Positions 8,172 through 15,484 of a stretch of 64,000 bases of DNA are shown piece by piece; the first letter of the stretch is position 1, and the number at the start of each line of letters is the position of its first letter. Position numbers and translations under genes: made by a program. Below the pieces are notes generated by a model. That model worked only from the letters and a program-made list of their open reading frames with translations, was not told where the DNA came from and ran no database searches. The DNA comes from Kitasatospora viridis (GTDB lineage: Bacteria; Actinomycetota; Actinomycetes; Streptomycetales; Streptomycetaceae), in NCBI RefSeq assembly GCF_007829815.1, contig NZ_VIWT01000001.1, positions 4,803,001 through 4,867,000 on the forward strand. The letters are read 5' to 3'.

Positions 8172-9485
8172 TCAGACCGCCCGCAGGGCCGTGGCGAGGT
8201 CGGGGCCGTGCTTGTCCCGGCAGCGGATGTCCCAGCTGGCGGAGATCCGGTTGCCGGTGTACCAGTCGCCGTCGGTGCTGCGGACCAGGACGATGTAGCC
8301 CATCATCACGAAGGCGTGGTCGATCCGGAGCTCGGCGCCCTCGTAGGTGACGGTGCCGACGCTCTCCAGTGGGCGGTACTCCGGGGTGCCGACCGCCCGG
8401 GCCAGGTCCTGTGGGTCGAGGGGGGCACCGAGGTTGCCGTTGGCGGTCGGGAGGAGCTCGACCACCGCGTTGCCCAGCCGGGGGCGCAGCCACTCGCCGT
8501 CGCGCCCCAGCCCGAGGACGCCGCCGAGGAAGGCCATGTCGAAGGTGCCCGCAGGGGTCTCCCAGCGGTACGGGACACGGGAGACGTGGGACGGGAAGTG
8601 CTCGTGGGCGGAGGCACCGGGGCCGAACTCCGTGCGGGGCCGGGGCCCGTCCTGGGTGTAGCGGTGGGCGAAGAAGGCGTTGATCCAGCCGGTGACCCGG
8701 GCGTCGCCGGAGCGCTCCTCGTACTTGTAGATCGAGCGCCAGAAGCCGGTGTCGACGCCCCGGCCCGCAGCGGTGGCGGCGATCTCGGCCAGCACCGGGA
8801 ACAGCGCGGTGAACCAGGGCCGCAGGCCGTCGAACCGGTCGGCCAGCTCGCGGGTGCGGGCGACCAGGAGCTGCCAGTCCTCGGCGGTGCCCTCCAGGCG
8901 GATCCTGGGGATGCCGCAGAGACTCACCCAGCGGAAGTCGAAGTAGGGGCTGGCGACGTCCATCAGAGCCACCAGGGCAGCGGTGGCGTCGGCGGGGGTG
9001 GTGGTCGTGAAGGAGGGTTGGAAGAGATCGGCGAGCCGCTCGCCGATCCGGTCCCGCAGCGGCTGCTGGACCAGGTTGATCGAGCGCTGCCAGTCCAGCG
9101 GGGCCTCGTGGTCGACCACCACGATGGTCTGCCGCTGCCCGGGGGTGTCAGTGAACAGGCCCGCGTACTCATCGGCGTTCAGGCGGACGTGCACCGCGAC
9201 CTCGTGCACCACCGCGTACCAGAACAGGTCGGGCGAGAGGCTGATCGGCAGGTGGGCGGAGAAGGCCAGGTGGAGGGCGCGCAGCAGCAGGCTGTCGCCC
9301 TGCTCGCCGTTCTCCTGTCCGCTCAGCAGTCGGTCGGTGCTGCGGTGGTGGACCCGGATCCGGGCGGCCAGTACGCCCTCCAGGAACCGCTCGTTGTCCA
9401 CCTCCACGAGCCGGCTCGCCAGCCGAGCGGCCTCGTCGTCCGCCTCCGGGGTCGTCCCCAGCGGCAGGTCGATCTCGAACGCCAT
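8172..9485 (-). CDS. DUF4419 domain protein
   Basis: The 437-residue protein matches the DUF4419 layout: RALHLAFSAHLPISLSPD, WYAVVHEVAVHVRLNADEY, a DWQRSINLVQQPLRDRIG region, YFDFRWVSLCGIPRIRLEG, EDWQLLVARTRELA, and WRSIYKYEERSG before VTGWINAFF. The biochemical function of the family is not known. The ATG at 9485 follows AGGGGGAA; the frame upstream to 9803 is read-through of a neighbouring gene. It forms a two-gene unit with the 93-residue gene 3 bp downstream. Confidence 0.8.
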   Translation of the reverse strand: MAFEIDLPLGTTPEADDEAARLASRLVEVDNERFLEGVLAARIRVHHRSTDRLLSGQENGEQGDSLLLRALHLAFSAHLPISLSPDLFWYAVVHEVAVHVRLNADEYAGLFTDTPGQRQTIVVVDHEAPLDWQRSINLVQQPLRDRIGERLADLFQPSFTTTTPADATAALVALMDVASPYFDFRWVSLCGIPRIRLEGTAEDWQLLVARTRELADRFDGLRPWFTALFPVLAEIAATAAGRGVDTGFWRSIYKYEERSGDARVTGWINAFFAHRYTQDGPRPRTEFGPGASAHEHFPSHVSRVPYRWETPAGTFDMAFLGGVLGLGRDGEWLRPRLGNAVVELLPTANGNLGAPLDPQDLARAVGTPEYRPLESVGTVTYEGAELRIDHAFVMMGYIVLVRSTDGDWYTGNRISASWDIRCRDKHGPDLATALRAV

Positions 9486-9523
9486 GTGTTCCCCCTGATC
9501 GATGGTCAGCCTGCCGATCCTAG

Positions 9524-9931
9524 TCAGCGCCCGATCGCCGACTGCTCGGCGAAGGAAGCGCGCAGCCGTGCCCCGTTGCCCACGAAGGCCGCCGCGACCA
9601 GGGGAAGGGCGCCGGCGGCCTGGACTATGGCGAACCAGGCCGGGCAGAGGCCGGGGATCAGGTCGACCCCGACGATCGCGATCGGCAGGACCACCGTGGT
9701 CTTCCGCAGCCGTTCGTAGGCGGGCTGGGAGCCGTGCTCGGACCTGACGGTGAGCCAGAGCAGGGCCGCCGCGCTGGCCAGGATCAACGAGGACCTGGTC
9801 CACATGAACGAGCTGCTCGACAGGCCGCTCGCCGCGCGGACGGCGACGAGCAGCAGGACGCCGGCGCTGAGCGCGCCGTAGGCGGCGAAGAGGGCCTTCA
9901 TCCGGCTGAAGGCTCGCTGGGTGTGCTGCAT
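9524..9931 (-). CDS. Small four-helix membrane protein
   Basis: The 135-residue protein has hydrophobic stretches ALFAAYGALSAGVLLLVAV, SSLILASAAALLWLTV, TTVVLPIAIVGVDLIPGL and FAIVQAAGALPLVAAAFV, so probably four membrane helices. The ATG at 9931 has AAGGAG 7 nt upstream. The gene is divergent from the histidine kinase across a repeat-rich spacer and could be linked to its signal. No family is recognised. Confidence 0.7.
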   Translation of the reverse strand: MQHTQRAFSRMKALFAAYGALSAGVLLLVAVRAASGLSSSSFMWTRSSLILASAAALLWLTVRSEHGSQPAYERLRKTTVVLPIAIVGVDLIPGLCPAWFAIVQAAGALPLVAAAFVGNGARLRASFAEQSAIGR

Positions 9932-10222
9932 GGTTGTGCTCCTTGGTCGTTCCGGTCGGTCGTTCCGGTCGGTTGGGCCGGTTGGTCGGGTCGGTTGGTC
10001 GGGTCGGTTGGTTGGTCGGTCCGGTCGGGTTCCGGGCCGTGGTCGTTCGCTCGATTCCAAGCTAGGGAGCGCCGGCGCCGCGCCATATCCGTCTGGGCCC
10101 ACAGCTGGGTGGGGCTGGACCCACCCTTCGCCGAAACCCCTTGGTGGCGGACCGGGATGGCCGCAGAGTGGTCGCATCGACTCGAAACGATCCTGGTCAG
10201 GCCGGGGGAGGGAAGGCAGAGC
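9932..10222. other. Repeat-rich divergent spacer, membrane protein / histidine kinase
   Basis: The 291-bp spacer holds an imperfect low-complexity array at about 9946-10036 built from GGTCGGTT, GGTCGGGT and TTCCGGTCGG units. From about 10060 the sequence is ordinary and must contain the kinase promoter; I could not place a convincing -10 box. Confidence 0.6.
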
Positions 10223-11458
10223 ATGCGAAAGGTGGCAGACGTGCGCGTCGGGTTCGCCCGGGCCTGCGCACTGGTGGCGGTCACCGCGCCGGTGCCCGTC
10301 GTCTGGGCGGCCGCGGTGGCCGTGGTGGTCTGGTGGGCGGGCCGCCCGTGGCTGTGGATCGCGGTGGGGCCGTGGGCCTGCATCGGCACGCTCGCCCTGG
10401 CCCGCCCGCTCTGCCGGGTGTTCCGTGCCCTGGTGGCGCGTTGGACCGGCACCGTCATCCCCGGCGGCTACCGCGAGCCCGAGCCCGTGGTGCAGATGGC
10501 CACCGGCTACTGGTGGAACGGCCGTAAGTACACCCGCACCAGCAAGGAGGCCCGGGAGGACCAGGAGCTCCGGCTCCGCTGGAGCGATCCGGCGAACTGG
10601 CGGGACCTGCGGTTCGTCCTGCTCGCGCCGCTCACCGTCGGCCTGCTCGCGGCCGTCCCGCCGGCCGGCCTGGCCGCCGTCGCCCTCGGGATAGCCCTCG
10701 CCCCGCCGGCGGGCGCCGTCCTCGGCGTGCTCGGTGGCCTCGCCGCGGTCGCCGCCTCGCCGTACGCCTGGCGAGCCGCCGAGCCGTTGGCGGTCCGCCT
10801 GCTCGCGGCTCCGACCGGTGCCGCCACCGTCGCCGAACTCACTGTGCAGCGGGCCGACATGACGATCATGCAGGCGGCCGAGCTGCGCCGGATCGAACGC
10901 GACCTGCACGATGGCGCGCAGGCCCGGCTGGTCGCCCTCGGCATCTCCTTGGCGACGGCGGAGAAGCTGCTGGACCGGAACCCGGAGCAGGCCAAGGTCC
11001 TGCTGCGCGAGGCCCGCGCGAGTGCGGCCTGCTCGCTCAGCGAGCTGCGCGAGCTGGTCCGCGGCATCCACCCGCCGGTGCTGAACGAGCGCGGACTGGT
11101 CGACGCGGTGCGGGCGTTGGCGATGGACAGCGCGATCGAGGCCGCCGTCACCGGTGACGCGGAGCTGCGGCTGGACCCACCGCTGGAGTCCGCGCTCTAC
11201 TTCGGGATCGCCGAGCTGCTCACCAACGCCGCCAAGCACGCCCGTGCCGAGACCGCCCGCATCTCGCTCACCCGCCAGGGCGGTTCGGTCCTCGCGGTGG
11301 TCGAGGACGACGGTAGAGGGGGCGCCGAGATCCGGGGCGGTGGCGGACTCGCCGGGCTGCGCCGCCGGCTCGCGATCTTCGATGGGACCCTTGAGCTCGA
11401 CAGTCCGACCGGCGGCCCGACCCGCGCGACGATGGTGGTGCCATGCGAATCCTTGTAG
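10223..11458 (+). CDS. Two-component sensor histidine kinase (NarL/DesK type)
   Basis: The 411-residue kinase has hydrophobic segments near residues 10-65 and again near 125-185, with a cytoplasmic loop between them. A HisKA_3 dimerisation domain carries the phospho-accepting His229 in ERDLHDGAQARLVALG. The HATPase domain has the N-box ELLTNAAKHA and the G-boxes DDGRGGA and GGGLAGLRRRL. The ATG at 10223 follows GGGGGAGGGAAGG. It overlaps the response regulator gene by 16 bp. The sensing part is membrane-embedded with little extracellular sequence, which suggests a membrane or envelope signal. Confidence 0.9.
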   Translation: MRKVADVRVGFARACALVAVTAPVPVVWAAAVAVVVWWAGRPWLWIAVGPWACIGTLALARPLCRVFRALVARWTGTVIPGGYREPEPVVQMATGYWWNGRKYTRTSKEAREDQELRLRWSDPANWRDLRFVLLAPLTVGLLAAVPPAGLAAVALGIALAPPAGAVLGVLGGLAAVAASPYAWRAAEPLAVRLLAAPTGAATVAELTVQRADMTIMQAAELRRIERDLHDGAQARLVALGISLATAEKLLDRNPEQAKVLLREARASAACSLSELRELVRGIHPPVLNERGLVDAVRALAMDSAIEAAVTGDAELRLDPPLESALYFGIAELLTNAAKHARAETARISLTRQGGSVLAVVEDDGRGGAEIRGGGGLAGLRRRLAIFDGTLELDSPTGGPTRATMVVPCESL

Positions 11459-12090
11459 CCGAAGACCTCTACCTGCTGCGGGACGGCCTGGTCCGACTCC
11501 TCGAAGCCTACGGACACGAGGTGGTGGGCACCGCGAGCACCGGCCCCGAGACCCTGGAGGCACTGTTGCGGCTGCGCCCGGACGTCGCCGTGGTGGACGT
11601 CCGGATGCCGCCGACCCAGTCCGACGAGGGCCTGCGGGCCGCGCTCGCCGCCCGGCGCGAGGCCCCCGGCCTGCCGGTGCTGATCCTCTCCCAGCACGTG
11701 GAACAGCTCTACGCCCGTGAGCTGTTGGCCGACGGCGCCGGAGGCATCGGCTACTTCCTCAAGGAGAGCGTCTTCGACGGTGACCAGTTCGTCGACGCGC
11801 TGGAGCGGGTCGCGGCCGGCGGTACGGCGATGGATCCGACCGTGATCGCCAAGCTGTTCTCCACCGGTTCCTCGCCGCGCCGCCTGGAGCGTCTGACGGA
11901 GCGTGAGCACGAGGTGCTGGCGCTGATGGCGGAGGGCCTCTCCAACCACGCGATCGCCCAGCGGCTGTTCCTCAGTGACAGCGCGATCAGCAAGTACACG
12001 ACCTCGCTGTTCGGCAAGTTGGGCCTGACGGACGACGACAACGGCAACCGCAGGGTGCAGGCCGTGCTGGCGTACCTGGGAAAGCTGTGA
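11443..12090 (+). CDS. LuxR/NarL-family response regulator
   Basis: In this 215-residue protein the receiver domain has acidic residues in VAEDLYLLRDG, phospho-acceptor Asp52 in AVVDVRMPP, and the conserved Lys in GYFLKES. The C-terminal LuxR-type helix-turn-helix has LTEREHEVLALMAEGLSNHAIAQ and SDSAISKYTTSLFGKLGL. It is the cognate partner of the overlapping kinase. Its targets are unknown; the divergent small membrane protein and the next gene are candidates by position. Confidence 0.92.
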   Translation: MRILVAEDLYLLRDGLVRLLEAYGHEVVGTASTGPETLEALLRLRPDVAVVDVRMPPTQSDEGLRAALAARREAPGLPVLILSQHVEQLYARELLADGAGGIGYFLKESVFDGDQFVDALERVAAGGTAMDPTVIAKLFSTGSSPRRLERLTEREHEVLALMAEGLSNHAIAQRLFLSDSAISKYTTSLFGKLGLTDDDNGNRRVQAVLAYLGKL

Positions 12091-12136
12091 GGGGGCGGCC
12101 ACCGACTCCAGCCCAGGAGAGGCTAGTTGGGAAGGT

Positions 12137-12152
12137 GCTTCGAATTCGAAGC
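12137..12152. promoter_or_regulatory. Perfect 16-bp palindrome, probable MarR operator
   Basis: GCTTCGAATTCGAAGC is a perfect palindrome covering the expected -35 position for the -10 box at 12162-12167, immediately upstream of the MarR gene. Binding of a dimer here would block its own promoter. Confidence 0.65.
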
Positions 12153-12161
12153 GGATGGGTG

Positions 12162-12167
12162 TAGCGT
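12162..12167 (+). promoter_or_regulatory. -10 box TAGCGT, leaderless promoter of the MarR gene
   Basis: The hexamer ends 6 nt before the ATG at 12174, leaving no room for a ribosome site. Confidence 0.6.
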
Positions 12168-12173
12168 GGTCCC

Positions 12174-12665
12174 ATGAGCGGACCCCGCTGGCTGAACGAG
12201 ACCGAGATGCAGGCCTGGACCGGCTTCTTGGAGACGTATGACCTGCTGTCCCGGCTCGTCGACCGCCAGTTGCGGGAGGACGGCGGAGTCACTCAGGTGC
12301 AGTACGAGATCCTCACCCGGATCAACGAGGGTCCGAACCGTCGGCGTCGGATGACCGAGCTGGCCGACCTGATGGTCTGTTCGCGCAGCGGACTCACCTA
12401 CCAGGTGGGGCAGTTGGTGAAGGCGGGTCTGCTGGTCCGGGAGACCGACAGCAGCGACGAGCGCGGAGTCCTGGCGATCCTCACCGACGCGGGCGCGGCG
12501 CTGCTCGAAGGGGCCGCCCCCGGGCACCTGCAGACGGTGCGGGACGGCTTCATCGACGTGCTGACGGAGGAGCAGGTCGGGCAGTTGGCCGAGATCATGG
12601 ACGCGACCCGCCGGCACCTGCGCGGAATTTCCGGACTCTGTTACGGCAGCGGCTCGCAGAAATAG
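12174..12665 (+). CDS. MarR-family transcriptional regulator
   Basis: The 163-residue protein has the MarR winged-helix pattern: YEILTRINEG, MTELADLMVCSRSGLTYQVGQL (recognition helix), VKAGLLVRETDSSDERGVLAILTDAG (wing) and a C-terminal dimerisation helix. MarR proteins usually repress efflux or detoxification genes until a ligand or oxidant binds. It precedes an MFS pump and several oxidoreductases, which are plausible targets. The perfect palindrome at its own promoter suggests autoregulation. Confidence 0.9.
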   Translation: MSGPRWLNETEMQAWTGFLETYDLLSRLVDRQLREDGGVTQVQYEILTRINEGPNRRRRMTELADLMVCSRSGLTYQVGQLVKAGLLVRETDSSDERGVLAILTDAGAALLEGAAPGHLQTVRDGFIDVLTEEQVGQLAEIMDATRRHLRGISGLCYGSGSQK

Positions 12666-12808
12666 CCACGGCTGGCCGGTTTCACCGAGCTCAGGAACAG
12701 CGACACGTAATCCAATTCGTGGCGCCGCTTCGAGCTGCCCGAAAACCCGACCTGCCAAAGTCGTCGCAAATCCCGCTCGAATCTTCCGGGATACCGCCCG
12801 CCGAGTTG

Positions 12809-12814
12809 TAGCGT
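12809..12814 (+). promoter_or_regulatory. -10 box TAGCGT for the MFS transcript
   Basis: TAGCGT here would start transcription near 12821, giving an untranslated leader of about 270 nt before the MFS start at 13091. Confidence 0.45.
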
Positions 12815-12875
12815 GCTGTCAGGGCGCTATTGCGAAGCGTCTCGACAAAGGAGATCCGCGAAAAGGAGACCCGTG

Positions 12876-13238
12876 ATGAGCGTCGAGCAGCACAGCACGC
12901 GCGATACCCGCGACACGCGCGACTCCCTTTCTCCGCGGAGGAGATCGAGCCACGGGGTCGGACGGTGTGCCCGACCGAGGGCGCCGTTCCGGGGGCTGTA
13001 CCGAGACCCATTTCGAGAGCCAGTCCGAGAGCCAGTCCGAGATCCGTTCCGCGAGCCGGAGATCCATTCGACCCCCTGGAAGGTGAACCCATGCCCATCG
13101 CGCTCCTCGCCCTCGCCTTGGGGGCGTTCGGGATCGGCACCACGGAATTCGTCATCATGGGATTGCTCCCGAACGTCGCCGACCAGTTCCAGGTGTCGAT
13201 CCCGACAGCCGGATACCTGGTCAGCTCCTATGCGGTAG
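12876..13238 (+). CDS. Possible upstream ORF in the MFS leader
   Basis: An ATG at 12876 (with an adjacent in-frame GTG) has the very good ribosome site AAAAGGAGA 7 nt upstream. The frame runs 120 codons and overlaps the MFS start by 148 bp in another frame. The predicted peptide begins with TRDTRDTRD and later has tetrapeptide-like repeats RDPFREPVREPVRDPFREPE, encoded by 12-bp DNA repeats CGAGAGCCAGTC. Codon use beyond 13091 is that of the MFS gene's other frame, so the C-terminal half is surely fortuitous. It may be a regulatory leader ORF, or nothing. Confidence 0.3.
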   Translation: MSVEQHSTRDTRDTRDSLSPRRRSSHGVGRCARPRAPFRGLYRDPFREPVREPVRDPFREPEIHSTPWKVNPCPSRSSPSPWGRSGSAPRNSSSWDCSRTSPTSSRCRSRQPDTWSAPMR

Positions 13239-14341
13239 GCGTCTTCCTGGGCGCCCCCTTGATGACCGTCCTGGGTACCCGGGTGCCGCGGAAGCGGATG
13301 CTTATGCTGCTGATGGGCCTGTTCGTCATCGGCAACGTGCTGTCCGCCGCCGCACCGGTCTTCGCGGTGATGCTGGCCGGCCGGGTGGTCGCCTCGCTCG
13401 CCCACGGCGCCTTCTTCGGCATCGGCGCGGTGGTGGCCACCGGGCTGGTCGCCCCGGAGAAGCAGGCCAGGGCGCTGGCCACCGTGTTCACCGGGCTGAC
13501 CGTGGCCAATGTGCTCGGTGTCCCGCTCGGCACCCTGCTCGGCCAGCACCTGGGGTGGCGGGTCACCTTCTTCGTCGTCGCCGGGCTCGGCGTGGTCGCG
13601 CTGCTCGGCATCGCCCGGTTGGTGCCGGAGACGGAGCACACGCAGGGCATGCGGCTCCGGCACCAACTCGCCGTCTTCCGCAACGTCCAGGTGCTGCTGG
13701 CGATGGCGATGACCGTGCTGGGCTTCGGCGGCGTGTTCGCCGCGATCACCTACATCACCCCGATGATGACCTCGGTGACCGGCTACTCCGACTCCGCGCT
13801 GACCTGGCTGCTGGTGCTCTTCGGCCTCGGCATGGTCGGCGGCAACCTGGTCGGCGGCAAGTTCGCCGACAGGTCCGTGATGCGGATGCTGTACGTCTCG
13901 CTCGGTGCCCTGGCCCTGGTGCTGGCGCTGTTCACCGTCACCGCGCACGACAAGGTCGCCGCGGCGGTCACCATCGTCCTGATCGGCGCGCTCGGGTTCG
14001 CCACCGTCCCGCCGTTGCAGAAGCGAGTGCTGGACCAGGCGTCGGGCGCCCCGACGTTGGCCTCCGCGGTCAACATCGGAGCGTTCAACCTGGGCAACGC
14101 GCTGGCCGCGTGGCTCGCGGGCCTGGTCATCTCGGCGGGCCACGGCTACGCCTCGGCCAGCTGGGTCGGCGCCGCGCTGGCCGGCTCGGCCCTGCTGCTC
14201 GCGGTGCTCTCGGGCGGGCTGGAGAAGCAGGCGGGCACCGGCACCAGCGTCGGCCGCGTGGTCGCCGCCGGCCCGCCCGCCGCACAGGGCACACCCGAAC
14301 CCGGCGCCGAAGCCTGTGCTGGCGCCCTGCCGAACCGTTGA
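13091..14341 (+). CDS. MFS transporter, DHA1 family
   Basis: The 416-residue protein fits 12 membrane helices. It begins LALALGAFGIGTTEFVIMGL, the start typical of AraJ/PbuX-like DHA1 exporters, with motif A GAPLMTVLGTRVPRKRML and a motif C-like GLTVANVLGVPLGTLLG. I chose ATG 13091 because GGAAGGTG precedes it and the family begins at this hydrophobic segment; the frame is open further upstream to 12830 but encodes a repetitive Arg/Pro-rich segment unlike any transporter. It likely exports a small molecule under MarR control. The leader is unusually long and repetitive. Confidence 0.85.
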   Translation: MPIALLALALGAFGIGTTEFVIMGLLPNVADQFQVSIPTAGYLVSSYAVGVFLGAPLMTVLGTRVPRKRMLMLLMGLFVIGNVLSAAAPVFAVMLAGRVVASLAHGAFFGIGAVVATGLVAPEKQARALATVFTGLTVANVLGVPLGTLLGQHLGWRVTFFVVAGLGVVALLGIARLVPETEHTQGMRLRHQLAVFRNVQVLLAMAMTVLGFGGVFAAITYITPMMTSVTGYSDSALTWLLVLFGLGMVGGNLVGGKFADRSVMRMLYVSLGALALVLALFTVTAHDKVAAAVTIVLIGALGFATVPPLQKRVLDQASGAPTLASAVNIGAFNLGNALAAWLAGLVISAGHGYASASWVGAALAGSALLLAVLSGGLEKQAGTGTSVGRVVAAGPPAAQGTPEPGAEACAGALPNR

Positions 14342-14353
14342 ACCCCCCCCGCA

Positions 14354-14443
14354 CCCCCACCCCCACCCCCACCCCCACCCCCACCCCCACCCCCACCCCC
14401 ACCCCCACCCGCACCCCCACCCGCACCCCCACCCGCACCCGCA
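14354..14443. repeat. CCC(C/G)CA hexamer microsatellite, 15 copies
   Basis: Fifteen tandem hexamers: nine CCCCCA, then alternating CCCGCA and CCCCCA. It lies between the MFS stop (14341) and the aldo-keto reductase ribosome site. The minus strand is TGGGGG-rich and could form G-quadruplexes; the number of copies is likely to vary by slippage. Confidence 0.9.
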
Positions 14444-14490
14444 CTCCGCCGGTTCCCCAACCACGCTGAAGCAAAGGAAGTTGAACCACC

Positions 14491-15435
14491 ATGACCGATT
14501 TCCGCAAGCTGGGCGGCTCCGACCTGGAGGTCTTCCCGCTCAACCTCGGCGGCAACGTGTTCGGCTGGTCCGCCGACGAGTCGGCCTCCTTCGCGGTGCT
14601 CGACGCCTACACCGCCGCCGGCGGCAACTTCGTCGACACCGCGGACAGTTACTCGGCGTGGGTGCCGGGCAACCAGGGCGGCGAGTCCGAGACCGTCATC
14701 GGCAACTGGCTGCACGCCCGCGGCAACCGGGACTCCGTGGTGGTCGCGACCAAGGTGAGCAACCACCCGCAGTACCGGGGTCTCGCGCCGGCCACCATCA
14801 AGGCCGCCGCCGAGGCCTCGCTGGCCCGGCTGCGCACCGACCGGATCGACCTGTACTACACCCACTTCGACGACCCGTCGGTCCGGGTGGAGGACATCAT
14901 CACCGCGCTCGACCAGTTGGTGCGGGAGGGCAAGGTCCGGCAGATCGCGGCGTCCAACATCTCCCCGGAGCGCCTGGCGGCCTCGCTGGAGTTCTCCGAG
15001 CGCGAGGGGTTGGCCCGGTACGTCGCGCTGCAGCCGCACTACAACCTGGTGTCGCGGCACACCTTCGAGGGCCGCCTCCAGGAGCTGGCGCAGCGTCACG
15101 GGCTGAGCGTGCTGCCCTACTTCTCGCTGGCATCCGGCTTCCTGACGGGCAAGCACGGGTCCGGCGGCGCGGCGGACAGCGCCCGGCGCGAGCGGGTGGC
15201 CGAGTACGTCGGCACCGCGCGCGGCGACCGGGTGCTGGCCGAGTTGGCGAGGGTCGCGGCCGCGCACCACGTCGAGCCGGCGACCGTGGCGCTGGCCTGG
15301 CTGGCCGCACAGCCCACGGTGCTGGGCCCGATCGCCAGTGCCCGCACCCCGGAGCAGCTGCCGGCGCTGCTGGCCTTCAAGGACCTCCACCTGACGGAGG
15401 CGGAGGTCGCGGGGCTGACCGCGGCCTCGGCCTGA
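14491..15435 (+). CDS. Aldo/keto reductase
   Basis: The 314-residue protein has the AKR catalytic tetrad: Asp and Tyr in FVDTADSYS, Lys in VATKVSNH and His in LYYTHFDD. The NADPH-binding C-terminal part carries LGPIASARTPEQL. It resembles bacterial AKRs annotated as oxidoreductases for aldehydes or sugars. RBS AAAGGAAG precedes the ATG. It is downstream of the MFS gene and upstream of two further redox genes, so it is probably part of the same cassette. The substrate is unknown. Confidence 0.9.
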   Translation: MTDFRKLGGSDLEVFPLNLGGNVFGWSADESASFAVLDAYTAAGGNFVDTADSYSAWVPGNQGGESETVIGNWLHARGNRDSVVVATKVSNHPQYRGLAPATIKAAAEASLARLRTDRIDLYYTHFDDPSVRVEDIITALDQLVREGKVRQIAASNISPERLAASLEFSEREGLARYVALQPHYNLVSRHTFEGRLQELAQRHGLSVLPYFSLASGFLTGKHGSGGAADSARRERVAEYVGTARGDRVLAELARVAAAHHVEPATVALAWLAAQPTVLGPIASARTPEQLPALLAFKDLHLTEAEVAGLTAASA

Positions 15436-15484
15436 CGAACACTCGGCGCGGCACCGCGAGGACGGATGTGGGGGGATCAGCAAC

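Noticed and set aside
14127..14555. Gly/Val-rich minus-strand ORFs over the hexamer array
   Set aside because: They are translations of the TGGGGG repeat plus antisense MFS sequence, with no start signals.
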